From: Micromonospora sp. NBC_01813
GTDB lineage: Bacteria > Actinomycetota > Actinomycetes > Mycobacteriales > Micromonosporaceae
NCBI RefSeq assembly: GCF_035917335.1
Contig: NZ_CP109067.1
Coordinates: 6,137,001-6,201,000, forward strand
DNA: 64,000 nucleotides
Reading direction: 5' to 3'
Position 1 is the first letter of the stretch, and every line of letters begins with the position of its first letter. The notes under the pieces are model-generated. The model worked only from the letters and a program-made list of their open reading frames with translations, had not been told where the DNA came from and made no database searches. The translations under genes and the position numbers were made by a program. Positions 10,688-19,646 of the stretch are shown piece after piece.

Positions 10688-11794
10688 TCAGGCGTCGTGC
10701 GGGACGGCGTCCCAGCCGGCGACGTCGTGCGGCTTGCGGGGGGCCGGGCCGACGTAGCGCGCCGACGGGCGGACCAACCGCTCGAGCCGCTTCTGCTCCA
10801 GCACGTGCGCGCTCCACCCGCCCATCCGGGCACAGGTGAACATCGAGGTGAACATGTGCGCCGGCACCTCGGCGAAGTCGAGCACCACGGCCGACCAGAA
10901 CTCGACGTTGGTGGCCAGGACCCGGTCCGGCTTGCGGTTGTGCAGCTCCTCCAGCGCGGCCTTCTCCAGCGCCTCGGCGACCTCGTAGCGGGGTGCGCCC
11001 AGCTCCTTGGCGGTGCGCCGCAGCACGCGGGCCCGGGGGTCCTCGGCCCGGTAGACCCGGTGGCCGAAGCCCATCAGCCGCTCGCCGCGATCGAGTACGC
11101 CCTTGACGTACGACTCGGCGTCGCCACTGCGTTCCACGCCCTCGATCATGTGCAGCACCCGGGACGGGGCACCACCGTGCAGCGGGCCGGACAGCGCGCC
11201 GATGCCCGACGAGATGCAGGCGGCGGCGTCGGCTCCGGTCGAGGCGACCACCCGGGCGGTGAAGGTGGAGGCGTTCATGCCGTGCTCGGCGGCGGAGATG
11301 AAGTACGCGTCCACGGCCTTGACGTGCCGCGGATCCGGCTCACCCCGCCACCGGCGCATGAACCGTTCGACGATGGTCTGCGCCTTGTCGATCTCCTTCT
11401 GCGGCACGGCCGGTAGGCCGAGGCCACGGGCGGACTGGGCGACGAACGACAGCGCGGTGACCGACACCCGGGCCAGGTCGGCGCGGGCCTGCTCGTCGGA
11501 GATGTCGAGCAACTGGGACAGCCCCCAGTACGGCGCGAGCATGGCGACCGCGGACTGGACGTCGACCCGGATGTCACCGGAGTGCACCGGCACCGGGAAC
11601 GGCTCGGCCGGCGGCAGACCCGGCCCGAAGCGCCCGTCGACCAGTAGCGCCCAGACGTTGCCGAAGGAGACCTGCCCGATCAGATCTTCGATGTCGACGC
11701 CGCGATACCGTAGGGCACCGCCTTCCTTGTCAGGTTCGGCGATTTCCGTCTCGAAGGCGATCACACCTTCGAGCCCCGGCTTGAAGTCGGACAT
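10688..11794 (-). CDS. citA: Citrate synthase 2 (CitA type)
   Basis: A 368-residue citrate synthase condensing oxaloacetate and acetyl-CoA. The start MSDFKPGLEGVIAFETEIAE and the LRYRGVDIEDLI motif are standard for the short type II enzymes. Catalytic residues are in ALSGPLHGGAPSRV (His), MGFGHRVYRAEDPRARVL (His) and VEFWSAVVLDFAEVP (Asp). Actinobacteria usually carry a second, longer citrate synthase (gltA), so this is probably the accessory paralogue; the label 2 is inference. It is divergent from pdxH with ~200 bp of shared promoter region. Confidence 0.9.
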   Translation of the reverse strand: MSDFKPGLEGVIAFETEIAEPDKEGGALRYRGVDIEDLIGQVSFGNVWALLVDGRFGPGLPPAEPFPVPVHSGDIRVDVQSAVAMLAPYWGLSQLLDISDEQARADLARVSVTALSFVAQSARGLGLPAVPQKEIDKAQTIVERFMRRWRGEPDPRHVKAVDAYFISAAEHGMNASTFTARVVASTGADAAACISSGIGALSGPLHGGAPSRVLHMIEGVERSGDAESYVKGVLDRGERLMGFGHRVYRAEDPRARVLRRTAKELGAPRYEVAEALEKAALEELHNRKPDRVLATNVEFWSAVVLDFAEVPAHMFTSMFTCARMGGWSAHVLEQKRLERLVRPSARYVGPAPRKPHDVAGWDAVPHDA

Positions 11795-11993
11795 ATGGCT
11801 CTCCTGGGTGGGGATTTGGGTGGTCCTGCCCGAGCGCCCGGTAGAACTGCTGCAGGCGGCCCTCAGCGGCGTTACGTGGGTTGTTGCCTGTTAGGTGACT
11901 CGGCGAGTTGCCTGGGGTGGGTCTCGGCTACTCGCCTGGTGGGTACCCAGCGTAAGTTCGACGGTGGGGGTAGCCCTAGTTCAGGGGAGCGAC

Positions 11994-12653
11994 GTGACGG
12001 GAGACACACCACGACCGGGCCCGATGCGTCGTGACTACCGCGACGCCCCCCAGCTGCGCCGGTGTGACCTCGCCGCCGACTGGTGCGCCCAGTTCGGCCG
12101 GTGGTTCGCCGACTCGGTGGCGGCGAACCTGCCGGAGCCCAACGCGATGGTCCTGGCCACGGCGGACGTCGATGGTCGGCCCAGCTCCCGCACCGTGTTG
12201 TTGAAGGGCTACGACGAGACCGGATTCGTCTTCTTCACCAACCACCAGTCACGAAAGGGCGTGGAGCTCGCCGCCAATCCCGCCGCCAGTTTGCTCTTTC
12301 CCTGGTTCGCGATCTCCCGTCAGGTGGAGGTGCGTGGGGCGGTGGTCGCGGTGTCCCGGGCCGAGACCGAGGCGTACTTCGCGACCCGACCGAGGGGATC
12401 GCAGCTGGGTGCCTGGGCCAGCCCGCAGTCACAGGTGGTGGCGGACCGGGCCGCGGTCGACGCGGGTCTGGTCGCGGCCCGCCGCCGGTTTCCGGAGCCG
12501 GTCGCGGTGCCGCCGCCGCCGCACTGGGGTGGTCTGCGGGTGGTGCCGGAGACGGTCGAGTTCTGGCAGGGCCGGGCCAGTCGGCTGCACGACCGGTTCC
12601 GGTACCGGCGGGACCCGGCCGGCTACTGGCTGATCGAGCGCCTGGCACCGTAG
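11994..12653 (+). CDS. pdxH: Pyridoxamine 5'-phosphate oxidase
   Basis: A 219-residue FMN enzyme oxidising pyridoxine or pyridoxamine 5'-phosphate to PLP. Start GTG 11994 (VTGDTPRPGPMRRDY) has AGGGGAG three bases upstream. Family signatures include NAMVLATADVDGRPSSRTVLLKGYDETGFVFFTNHQSRKG, the FPWF...RQVEVRG strand, and the C-terminal EFWQGRASRLHDRFRYRR with the conserved Trp-Gln and Arg-Leu-His-Asp-Arg. It is divergent from citA and close to serC, a PLP-dependent enzyme. Confidence 0.93.
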   Translation: MTGDTPRPGPMRRDYRDAPQLRRCDLAADWCAQFGRWFADSVAANLPEPNAMVLATADVDGRPSSRTVLLKGYDETGFVFFTNHQSRKGVELAANPAASLLFPWFAISRQVEVRGAVVAVSRAETEAYFATRPRGSQLGAWASPQSQVVADRAAVDAGLVAARRRFPEPVAVPPPPHWGGLRVVPETVEFWQGRASRLHDRFRYRRDPAGYWLIERLAP

Positions 12654-12752
12654 CGCACGCATCGCAGAGCTACCTTTAATTTACTCTTAGCTATTGTGGA
12701 TCACGGGCTTCCGGATGCGGCGACCTCGCGATCGACCCGTTATCGTCGCGAC

Positions 12753-13718
12753 ATGGACAACGTCGATGCACGTCCGGGCCCACCGTCCGGAGCGCAGTGG
12801 ACGATCGCGGCGGACGGACATGAGGCCGTCGTGGTCGAGGTGGGTGGCGGACTGCGGACGTACCGGGCCGGTGGCTTCGACTACGTCGACGGGTACGCCG
12901 AGGACGAGATCTGCGTCGGCGGCGCCGGCCAGGTGCTGATTCCGTGGCCGAACCGCATCCGCGACGGCCGCTACACCTTCGGCGGTGCCACCCGTCAACT
13001 GCATCTGTCCGAGCCGGCCCGGCACACGGCCCTGCACGGGCTGGTGTGCTGGCTGCCCTGGCAGTTGGTCTCCAAGGCGGCCGACGAGGTGGTGGTCGGC
13101 TGCACGCTGCCCGCCCACCCGGGCTACCCGTGGTCGTTGGTGCTGCGTACCCGCTGGCAGGTCGGCACCGACGGGCTGCGCGTCACCCATCAGGCGACCA
13201 ACGTCAGCGCCGAGCCGGCGCCGTTCGGTCTCGGAGTCCACCCGTACCTGCGGCTGCCGGACACCGCCGTCGAGGACCTGACCGTGCACCTGCCGGCGCG
13301 CAGCCGGGTGCTGGTGGATGGTCGGCTGTTGCCGATCGGCGCGGCGAAGGTGGCCGGCAGTGAGTACGACTTCACCACGCCCCGGCGGATCGGTGCCACC
13401 GTGCTGGACACCGCCTTCGGTGACGTCGAACGCGACTCGGCCGGCGGGTCGGCGGCCCGGTTGTCCAACCCGGACGGATCGGTTGACGTGACCGTGTGGG
13501 CCGATCCGGCCTTCGGCTGGTGGCAGCTGTTCAGTGGGGACACCCTGACGGGGGCGCGCTATCGCCGGTCGGTGGCGGTGGAGCCGATGACCTGCCCGCC
13601 GGACGCGTTCCGCTCCGGGCGGGATCTGATCGTCCTGGAGCCGGCCGAGACCTGGCAGGCGAGCTGGGGCATCCGTCCGGGCGTCGCGGCGGCCGACCCG
13701 GGTACGGAGCGCCGGTGA
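12753..13718 (+). CDS. Aldose 1-epimerase (galactose mutarotase family)
   Basis: A 321-residue beta-sandwich protein starting at ATG 12753 (MDNVDARPGPPSGAQW). TATCGT lies six bases upstream, suggesting a leaderless mRNA. Motifs of the family are present: LIPWPNRIRDGRYTF, HTALHGLVCWLPW (His), FGLGVHPYLRLP (His) and the C-terminal SVAVEPMTCPPDAFRSG (the Glu-Pro-Met motif). It interconverts alpha and beta anomers of an aldose. Its stop overlaps the nitroreductase start (TGATG at 13716-13720), so the two are translationally coupled. Confidence 0.88.
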   Translation: MDNVDARPGPPSGAQWTIAADGHEAVVVEVGGGLRTYRAGGFDYVDGYAEDEICVGGAGQVLIPWPNRIRDGRYTFGGATRQLHLSEPARHTALHGLVCWLPWQLVSKAADEVVVGCTLPAHPGYPWSLVLRTRWQVGTDGLRVTHQATNVSAEPAPFGLGVHPYLRLPDTAVEDLTVHLPARSRVLVDGRLLPIGAAKVAGSEYDFTTPRRIGATVLDTAFGDVERDSAGGSAARLSNPDGSVDVTVWADPAFGWWQLFSGDTLTGARYRRSVAVEPMTCPPDAFRSGRDLIVLEPAETWQASWGIRPGVAAADPGTERR

Positions 13719-14377
13719 TGGAGCTCGACGACGTGATCCGCCGGCGGCGGATGGTGCGCAACTACGACCCGGACCGGCCGGTGCCGGCCGAGGTCGTCGA
13801 CCGACTCCTGGACAACGCGATCCGGGCACCGTCGGCCGGGTTCTCCCAGGGGTGGGGCTTCCTGGTGTTGGACCAGCCCGCGGACCGCGAGCTGTTCTGG
13901 GCCGCGACGACCCCGGTGGCGGCCGATCCGGACGCGAACCGGCGAGACAACTGGCTCACCGGGATGAGCCGGGCCCCCTTGATCATCGTTCCGCACGCGA
14001 ACCGCTCGGCATACCTCGACCGGTACGCGCAGCCGGACAAGGGCTGGACGGACCGGGACGAGGCGCGGTGGCCGGTGCCGTACTGGCACATCGACACCGG
14101 GTTCGCGGCGCTGCTGATGCTGCTGACCGTGGTGGACGAGGGGTTGGGTGCCTGCTTCTTCGGCATTCCTCCCGAACGTACGTCGAGCTTCCGGGACGCC
14201 TTCGGCGTTCCGGACGAATTCGCCCCGATCGGTGCGATCACTGTCGGCTACCGGGCTCCGGACGCCCGGTCCCCGTCGTTGCGTCGGGGTCGTCGGCCCG
14301 TCGACGAGGTCGTCCACCGCGGCCGGTGGACCAGCCGGTCCGGGGTCGCCGACAGCGGGGATCGACCCGGTCGGTGA
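13718..14377 (+). CDS. Nitroreductase family protein
   Basis: A 219-residue FMN-dependent oxidoreductase. ATG 13718 overlaps the epimerase stop. The N-terminal MELDDVIRRRRMVRNYDPDRPVPAEVVDRLLDNAIRAPSAGFSQGW carries the FMN-binding RRxxRxY and PSA motifs. The middle has an unusually long insertion, WTDRDEARWPVPYWHIDTGFAALLMLLTVVDEGLGACFFGI, in which the last part is the conserved nitroreductase core. The tail is basic. Substrate unknown; coupling to a sugar mutarotase does not reveal it. Confidence 0.87.
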   Translation: MELDDVIRRRRMVRNYDPDRPVPAEVVDRLLDNAIRAPSAGFSQGWGFLVLDQPADRELFWAATTPVAADPDANRRDNWLTGMSRAPLIIVPHANRSAYLDRYAQPDKGWTDRDEARWPVPYWHIDTGFAALLMLLTVVDEGLGACFFGIPPERTSSFRDAFGVPDEFAPIGAITVGYRAPDARSPSLRRGRRPVDEVVHRGRWTSRSGVADSGDRPGR

Positions 14378-14501
14378 AGGAAACTCGCTAGGCTGGCAGG
14401 CGCGCTGGCGGTGGGTGGACCGGCGACTCGACTCGACGCGGCGGCGGTGGTGGTGCAGTGGGCACGACATTCGGTAGGCGACATGGGAGGAGCGCGCCGT
14501 C

Positions 14502-14813
14502 GTGATCTTCAAAGCGGTGCGGGACGGTCGTCCATACCCTGAGCACGGGCTGACCCTCAAGCAGTGGGCCGAGATTCCGCCCCGGCCCCTGCGGCTGGAT
14601 CAGCTGATCACCACCAAGCGGGAGCTCGCGCTGGACAAGCTGCTGGCCGAGGACTCGACGTTCTACGGCGACCTCTTTCCCCACGTGGTCCAGTGGAACG
14701 GTGCCCTCTACCTGGAGGACGGGCTGCACCGGGCGCTGCGGGCGGCGCTGCAGCAGCGCAACCAGATCCACGCGCGGGTGTATCTGTTCGTTCCGGTGCC
14801 GGCGGCCGGCTGA
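14502..14813 (+). CDS. Conserved actinobacterial hypothetical protein, 103 aa
   Basis: Start GTG 14502 with a good GGGAGGAG nine bases upstream. The sequence begins MIFKAVRDGRPYPEHGLTLK and contains FYGDLFPHVVQWNGALYLEDGLHRALRAALQQRN. The last part, a Leu-x-Leu-x-Asp-Gly-x-His-Arg segment, resembles the DGxHR motif of ParB/sulfiredoxin-like folds, which is a weak hint only. No signal peptide or membrane helix. I recognise it as a conserved small protein but not its function. It precedes the DUF4230 gene by 130 bp. Confidence 0.75.
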   Translation: MIFKAVRDGRPYPEHGLTLKQWAEIPPRPLRLDQLITTKRELALDKLLAEDSTFYGDLFPHVVQWNGALYLEDGLHRALRAALQQRNQIHARVYLFVPVPAAG

Positions 14814-14893
14814 GCGATTCGGGCTGGGTGGCCTGCTGAGCGGTCAGCGTGGGCCTGCGGATGCGGTTGTCGTACCGGGGCCGTACGGTGTGC

Positions 14894-14926
14894 CCAGACG
14901 ACCCAGTCGGGTGGGCCGTCGTCTGG
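14894..14926. terminator. Hairpin upstream of the DUF4230 gene
   Basis: CCAGACGAC (14894-14902) and GTCGTCTGG (14918-14926) form a perfect 9-bp stem with a 15-nt loop. It may terminate the 103-aa gene or fold in the 5' region of the DUF4230 mRNA; its end is only 17 bases from that start codon. Confidence 0.4.
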
Positions 14927-14943
14927 TGAGGACGGTGATCACG

Positions 14944-15684
14944 ATGTCCCGCAGCGGCGATGTCAACACACCAACCCGGGAGTTTCCGGAATATCCGGAA
15001 GGTCAGCCGGGGTCGCAGCCGTCCGTCGTCGAGCCCGGGTCGGGCGGGTGGCGGCGCGGGCTCTTCTGGTTCGCCGGCGCGATCGGGCTGGTGGTGGTGC
15101 TGGTGCTGAGCACCCAGGCCGCCGGACTGCTGCCGAGTTGGCGCAACCCCTTCGCGCAGCAGGAGACAGACCGCACCCAACCGCCGGTGCTGCAATCGAT
15201 CCAGGACCTGAGCAGGTTCGTCGCGGCGGAGGGCAGCTTCCAGGTGGTCGTCGACCTGGAACAGGACCGGCGGTACGTTCCGGACTTTTTGCTCAATCAA
15301 CGCACTCTCTTCATAGGTGTTGGAACCGTAGAAGCGTATGTTGATTTCGGGCAGATCGGGGAAGATGCCATTTCTGTTAACGAAGATGGCACATCAGTGC
15401 AAATCAGTCTGCCTGCGCCGCAGCTGACCGATGCTGACCTCGACCTGACCAAGAGCTACGTATTCGCCGAGCAACGTGGGCTGCTCAATCGTCTCGGCGA
15501 GGTTTTCGGCGGTGACCCGAACCGGCAGCGACAGGTCTACGAGCTGGCCGAGGAGCGGATAACCGGAGCGGCCAGCGAGAGTGGGATCGCCGAACGGGCC
15601 GAGGAGAACACCAGTAAGATGTTGACCGGCCTGCTTCGGTCACTGGGGTACGACACGGTTACCATCACCTACGTGGCACCCTGA
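14944..15684 (+). CDS. DUF4230 membrane-anchored protein
   Basis: A 246-residue protein from ATG 14944 (MSRSGDVNTPTREF). A cytoplasmic Pro-rich N-terminus (~36 residues) is followed by one membrane helix, GLFWFAGAIGLVVVLVLSTQA, and an extracytoplasmic domain matching DUF4230: VLQSIQDLSRFVAAEGSFQVVVDLEQDRRYVPDFLLNQRTLFIGVGTVEAYVDFGQI, ending GYDTVTITYVAP. Function unknown. Codons in the stretch 15285-15420 use A/T third positions (ATA, GTT, GAA, GAT, TCA), unlike the rest of the gene and its neighbours. Confidence 0.85.
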   Translation: MSRSGDVNTPTREFPEYPEGQPGSQPSVVEPGSGGWRRGLFWFAGAIGLVVVLVLSTQAAGLLPSWRNPFAQQETDRTQPPVLQSIQDLSRFVAAEGSFQVVVDLEQDRRYVPDFLLNQRTLFIGVGTVEAYVDFGQIGEDAISVNEDGTSVQISLPAPQLTDADLDLTKSYVFAEQRGLLNRLGEVFGGDPNRQRQVYELAEERITGAASESGIAERAEENTSKMLTGLLRSLGYDTVTITYVAP

Positions 15685-15866
15685 TCGATCCGGGATCGTC
15701 CTGTCTTGCGGTCATTTTTGGCGAGTTGGGGGCGCATGCCGAGGGCCGCGCGCGCTACAGTGCCACCGAGGGCCGAATTGGTAGCGGGACGAAGTCGGAC
15801 CGAACTCTTTGCACAACCTGGCCGCGGCTGGCCTGTCCGCTGGCAAACTCAGTTAGGGGTGGACCC

Positions 15867-17093
15867 GTGGCGCTGTCGGTGCGCAACGATCAGGTCGAGG
15901 TGACTGTTCTCCTGCCGTGCCTCAACGAGGCGGAGACGCTCGAGGTGTGCATCAGCAAGGCCCGCCGCGCTCTCGACGAACTCGGCATCGAGGGTGAGGT
16001 GCTGGTGAGCGACAACGGCTCCACCGACGGCTCGCAGGAGATCGCCGTCCGAGCCGGTGCCCGCGTCTCCCATGCCCCGATCAAGGGGTACGGCGGTGCG
16101 CTGATCAACGGTCTCGATCAGGCCCGCGGCCGATACGTGATCATGGCTGACGCGGACGACTCGTACGATTTGTCCAATCTGGAGCCGTTCGTCGAGGCGT
16201 TGCGCAGCGGCCACGACGTGGTCATGGGCAACCGGTTCCGGGGCGGCATCGCCCCGGGTGCGATGCCTGTCCTGCACCGCTACCTCGGCAACCCCGTCCT
16301 GTCCTGGCTCGGCCGTCGTCTGTTCAATCTCAAGATCGGCGACTTCCACTGCGGGATCCGCGGCTTCGACCGGGATCGCATCCGGCAACTGCAGCCGTGT
16401 ATGCCAGGCATGGAGTTCGCCTCCGAGCTGGTGGTCCGGGCCGCGCTCAACGGGTACGACATCGTCGAGGTCCCGACCACGCTCAGCCCCGACGGGCGCA
16501 GTCGACCCCCGCATCTGCGTACCTGGCGGGACGGTTGGCGACACCTGCGGTTCCTGCTGGTCTTCGCCCCGCGAAAGACGCTCATCTGGCCGGGCGCGGC
16601 ACTCTTCCTGGGCGGCCTCGTCGGCACCTCGCTGCTCGAGCTCGGTCCGCTCGTCGTCGGCGGCATCGGATTCGACGTCAGCACCCTGGTCTACACCTGT
16701 CTCGCGATGCTCGTCGGTGCGCAGTTGCTGCTGTTCGGGGCGTTCGCGCAGATCTACGGCAGGTACGAGGGCATCACCAATCTGCGACAGGCCGACCGGT
16801 GGAGCAAGTACCTCAAGCTGGAGACCTGTACCGCCGGCGGAGTGGCGCTGATCCTGCTCGGCCTGGTCGGCACCATCGTGGCGATCGCCACCTGGGGAGC
16901 GAGCGGCTTCGGCTCCCAGGACGTCAGCGCCACCATGCGGGTCGTGCTGCCCTCGTCGACGGCGATCGGGCTCGGTGCGACCCTCATCTTCGCCGGGCTC
17001 TTCTTCAGCCTGCTCAGCCTACGTCGGGTTTCGGCGGCGGTCGCCGACCAGGAGGTCGCGTCCCCGAGCACGCTGGCCACGACCGCCGGGTGA
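15867..17093 (+). CDS. GT2 glycosyltransferase with C-terminal membrane domain (DPM/PPM1-like)
   Basis: A 408-residue enzyme from GTG 15867, with AGGGG seven bases upstream. Residues ~10-230 form a GT-A domain: VTVLLPCLNEAETLEVCI, VSDNGSTDGSQEIA, IKGYGGALINGLDQARGRYVIMADADDSYD (DxD), and DFHCGIRGFDRDRI. After ~250 there are four hydrophobic helices plus a loop with GRYEGITNLRQADRWSKYLKLET. The layout matches polyprenyl-phosphate sugar transferases that make lipid-linked sugar donors. It lies just upstream of the GT-C gene, and may supply its donor (inference). Confidence 0.85.
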   Translation: MALSVRNDQVEVTVLLPCLNEAETLEVCISKARRALDELGIEGEVLVSDNGSTDGSQEIAVRAGARVSHAPIKGYGGALINGLDQARGRYVIMADADDSYDLSNLEPFVEALRSGHDVVMGNRFRGGIAPGAMPVLHRYLGNPVLSWLGRRLFNLKIGDFHCGIRGFDRDRIRQLQPCMPGMEFASELVVRAALNGYDIVEVPTTLSPDGRSRPPHLRTWRDGWRHLRFLLVFAPRKTLIWPGAALFLGGLVGTSLLELGPLVVGGIGFDVSTLVYTCLAMLVGAQLLLFGAFAQIYGRYEGITNLRQADRWSKYLKLETCTAGGVALILLGLVGTIVAIATWGASGFGSQDVSATMRVVLPSSTAIGLGATLIFAGLFFSLLSLRRVSAAVADQEVASPSTLATTAG

Positions 17094-17151
17094 CCGACGC
17101 GGCGTAGCCGATCACCATCTACCAGACATTGCTGGCAGCTGACGGAGCGAG

Positions 17152-19089
17152 ATGACAGTCGACGCACCCCCGCTTGATGTCGACGGTGTGCCGGACTGGC
17201 CGGCCGACAAGGCCACCGAAGGCCTACCCGGCGCGGCGAAGCGGGCCAGCTGGCGCCGGTGGAGCAGACCGGCCGGTCACCCCGGCGTACTCGCGGTGCT
17301 GACCTGGCTGCTCGCGACGCCGGTCGCGTTCGTTCTGCCGGGGTTGATCGGCAAGAGCCCGTTCACGGTGGCGGGGTGGGCCCTGCCGATCTCCGGCGGT
17401 CTGCTGCTCGTCTGCTTCGGCGTCCTGGTCGCTGCGGCCGTCCGCCGCTGGGCGCCAGCGGCGATGGAGGCACTTGCCGGAGTCAGCGCCGGGCTGGCGG
17501 CCGCCTGGCTGGTGCTGGTCCTGCGCGCCGCGCTGCACGGCACGCCGTTCGGCTTCGGCGGCCTCGGCGGTGACATGTTGCGGATGTCCGCCGCGGCGAC
17601 CCGGTACACCGTGACCATCACCAGCTCCGACACGACAGTGCCCGAGCTGCCGTCGGAGTACCCGCCGCTGTACTCCTGGCTGGTCGGCCGGGCCGCCGTG
17701 CTGCTCGACCAGCCTGCCTGGCGGACCCTCGGCGACGCCGAGGTGCTGTTCATCTCGGCGTCGTTGCTGGCCGGATTCCTGTTGTGGCGTCGTCAGGTCG
17801 GGGCCTGGGCGGCGTTGGCGGTGTCCTGCGTCGCGGTGCTGGCCTGGTCGGACCCGCGCAAGGCGTACGAGGTCATGGCCTTGATGATCTTCATCCCGTG
17901 GGTGGTGGAGACCTTCACCCGGCCGCCGCGCGAGCGGCTGCACTGGCTGACCGCCGGACTGCTCGGCGGCCTGATGGTCGTGCTGTACCAGGCCTGGTTG
18001 GTCTACGCCGTGCTCGGCCTGATGGTGCTCATCGTGCTGGCCTGGCGGGCCGAGCCGGACCGGCTGGCCTACCTCCGGCGGCTGGCGCTGGTCGCGACCG
18101 TCGCCACCGTCACCTCCTCCTGGTACGTCCTGCCGTACCTCTGGGCGCTGTTCACCGATGGTGGCGGCCAGTTGGTCTCCGATCTCTACGCGTCGCCGTA
18201 CTACCTGCACGGGCTGCTGCCCTTCCTGGGGCTGCAGGCGGGCGACCAGAGCGACCTGCTGCTTCGTGGTCTGCAGGCGGTCGGGATGATCGGCCTGGTC
18301 TGGTTGCTGCGCTCCGCCTGGTGGGCCCGGCCCCTGCTGCTGATCGCGGCGGCGGCGTTCGCGTACCGGCTGCTGTCGCTCGTCCGGTTCATGCTCACCG
18401 GGCACACCGGGTTCGCCCACTACACCCTGCGGCTGTACGGGGTGGTGCTGGCCATCGCGGGGGTGCTGACCCTCGTGCATGTCGTGCCGCTGCTGCTGCG
18501 CCGGCTGCGGTTGGCCCCGCCGGTCGGGCTGGTCGGCGTACCGCTCGCGATTCTGTTGGCCTGGGGTGTCACGTCGTACACGGCCGCCTGGATGCCGCCC
18601 GCGAACGGTGCCGGATCGTCCTACGCCACCGCCGCCCACACCGAGCCACTGCCCGGTGGTGGCTATCCGCGTTTCGCGCCGGACTCCGGTCGTGTGGACT
18701 GGTTCCCGGTCGAACCGGTGCGCCAAGCGGTCGAGGACGCCACCGGACCGGATCCCGACCGGGTGACGCTCAGCGTCGACGAACGGCTCTTCTCGTATCT
18801 GCCCTGGCCGGGGTACCTGAGCAACGACCGTACCGCCGGGGGCACCCTGTCCCGGTGGGACGAACGCCAGAGCGAGCTGCTGAAACTGTCCGAGCAGCGG
18901 GACCCGGCGGCCTTCGCCGCCGAGTCGGGCGCGACCGCGTTCGGTCCGATCGACGTGTTCGTGCTGACCAGATCCGGTGACGAGCTGATCTGGGAAGATC
19001 TGCGGTTCCACCGGGAGCAGTTCGACGAGCGCTACTGGGTGATCCGCGAGGACCTGCCGGAGCAGGTGGCGGTCTACGTCCGTCGGTGA
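17152..19089 (+). CDS. GT-C membrane glycosyltransferase, AftA-like arabinofuranosyltransferase
   Basis: A 645-residue polytopic protein (ATG 17152, GGAGCGAG upstream) with about 12-13 hydrophobic helices and a ~190-residue soluble C-terminus. An early extracytoplasmic loop reads GGLGGDMLRMSAAATRYTVT...LPSEYPPLYSWLVGR, resembling the catalytic loop of galactan 5-O-arabinofuranosyltransferase AftA (D...R then PPLY/PPFYP). It would use a decaprenyl-phosphate sugar donor outside the membrane. The exact acceptor is unknown; a generic GT-C function is the cautious reading. Arabinose-containing walls in Micromonosporaceae make the AftA reading plausible. Confidence 0.65.
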   Translation: MTVDAPPLDVDGVPDWPADKATEGLPGAAKRASWRRWSRPAGHPGVLAVLTWLLATPVAFVLPGLIGKSPFTVAGWALPISGGLLLVCFGVLVAAAVRRWAPAAMEALAGVSAGLAAAWLVLVLRAALHGTPFGFGGLGGDMLRMSAAATRYTVTITSSDTTVPELPSEYPPLYSWLVGRAAVLLDQPAWRTLGDAEVLFISASLLAGFLLWRRQVGAWAALAVSCVAVLAWSDPRKAYEVMALMIFIPWVVETFTRPPRERLHWLTAGLLGGLMVVLYQAWLVYAVLGLMVLIVLAWRAEPDRLAYLRRLALVATVATVTSSWYVLPYLWALFTDGGGQLVSDLYASPYYLHGLLPFLGLQAGDQSDLLLRGLQAVGMIGLVWLLRSAWWARPLLLIAAAAFAYRLLSLVRFMLTGHTGFAHYTLRLYGVVLAIAGVLTLVHVVPLLLRRLRLAPPVGLVGVPLAILLAWGVTSYTAAWMPPANGAGSSYATAAHTEPLPGGGYPRFAPDSGRVDWFPVEPVRQAVEDATGPDPDRVTLSVDERLFSYLPWPGYLSNDRTAGGTLSRWDERQSELLKLSEQRDPAAFAAESGATAFGPIDVFVLTRSGDELIWEDLRFHREQFDERYWVIREDLPEQVAVYVRR

Positions 19090-19120
19090 CCACCGACCCG
19101 GTGCCCGTCCGCCGGCGACC

Positions 19121-19309
19121 TCAGCGGTCCTCGTTCGGCATCACGATCCACAGTGCCAGATAGATGATCACCTGTGTGCCTGGCAGTAGCAGGGAAAGCA
19201 CGAAGAGCAGTCGCACCATCCCCGCCGACATGCCGAATCGCTGGGCCAGGCCGGCGCAGACACCGGCGAACATCCGTCCGTTGCGGGGGCGTACCAGTCT
19301 GCGGCTCAT
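19121..19309 (-). CDS. PspC domain small membrane protein
   Basis: A 62-residue protein starting at ATG 19309 with GAGGAG upstream. MSRRLVRPRNGRMFAGVCAGLAQRFGMSAGMVRLLFVL is the PspC signature, followed by one hydrophobic helix (LPGTQVIIYLALWIVM). PspC-type proteins act in envelope stress responses; here it is an isolated small copy. It converges with the GT-C gene with a 31-bp gap. Confidence 0.88.
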   Translation of the reverse strand: MSRRLVRPRNGRMFAGVCAGLAQRFGMSAGMVRLLFVLSLLLPGTQVIIYLALWIVMPNEDR

Positions 19310-19646
19310 CGGGATCTCCTCGTCTTGTAGCGTCGGGTAGCGGTCGACCACTTTCCACGGTAGGTGCACCGGCACCCGGCGCCCTCGGTCCCTGGACCGA
19401 TCCGTGATGGTCGCTCCCGTACGGGACATACCCGGATCCCACCAAGATCATCGCGGCGGGACCGAGCACCGAATTGGGTTGGCGTTTGCCCGCAGTACGC
19501 TCGGACTACCCGTCTCGTTCACCGACTGCTAACCTTGCCCGCGTCGTCCGCCCCAACGGTGTCCCCCACACCCACCGGTGCGTACGGACGGCAACCTTTG
19601 GAGCGCCCCTGGCTGCTCCCGGCACGCCGAGACGGAAGCGCACGAT
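19310..19646. other. Divergent intergenic region with two promoters expected
   Basis: 337 bp between the PspC start and the CDP-alcohol transferase start. A TAACCT box at 19530-19535 is a candidate -10 for the plus-strand glycopolymer operon, leaving a ~105-nt leader. No convincing gene is visible; open frames here lack ribosome sites. Confidence 0.45.

Noticed and set aside
17224-19011. A 595-codon minus-strand frame opposite the GT-C gene
   Set aside because: Composition is Gln/Arg/Pro/His low complexity; the plus-strand frame encodes regular membrane helices.
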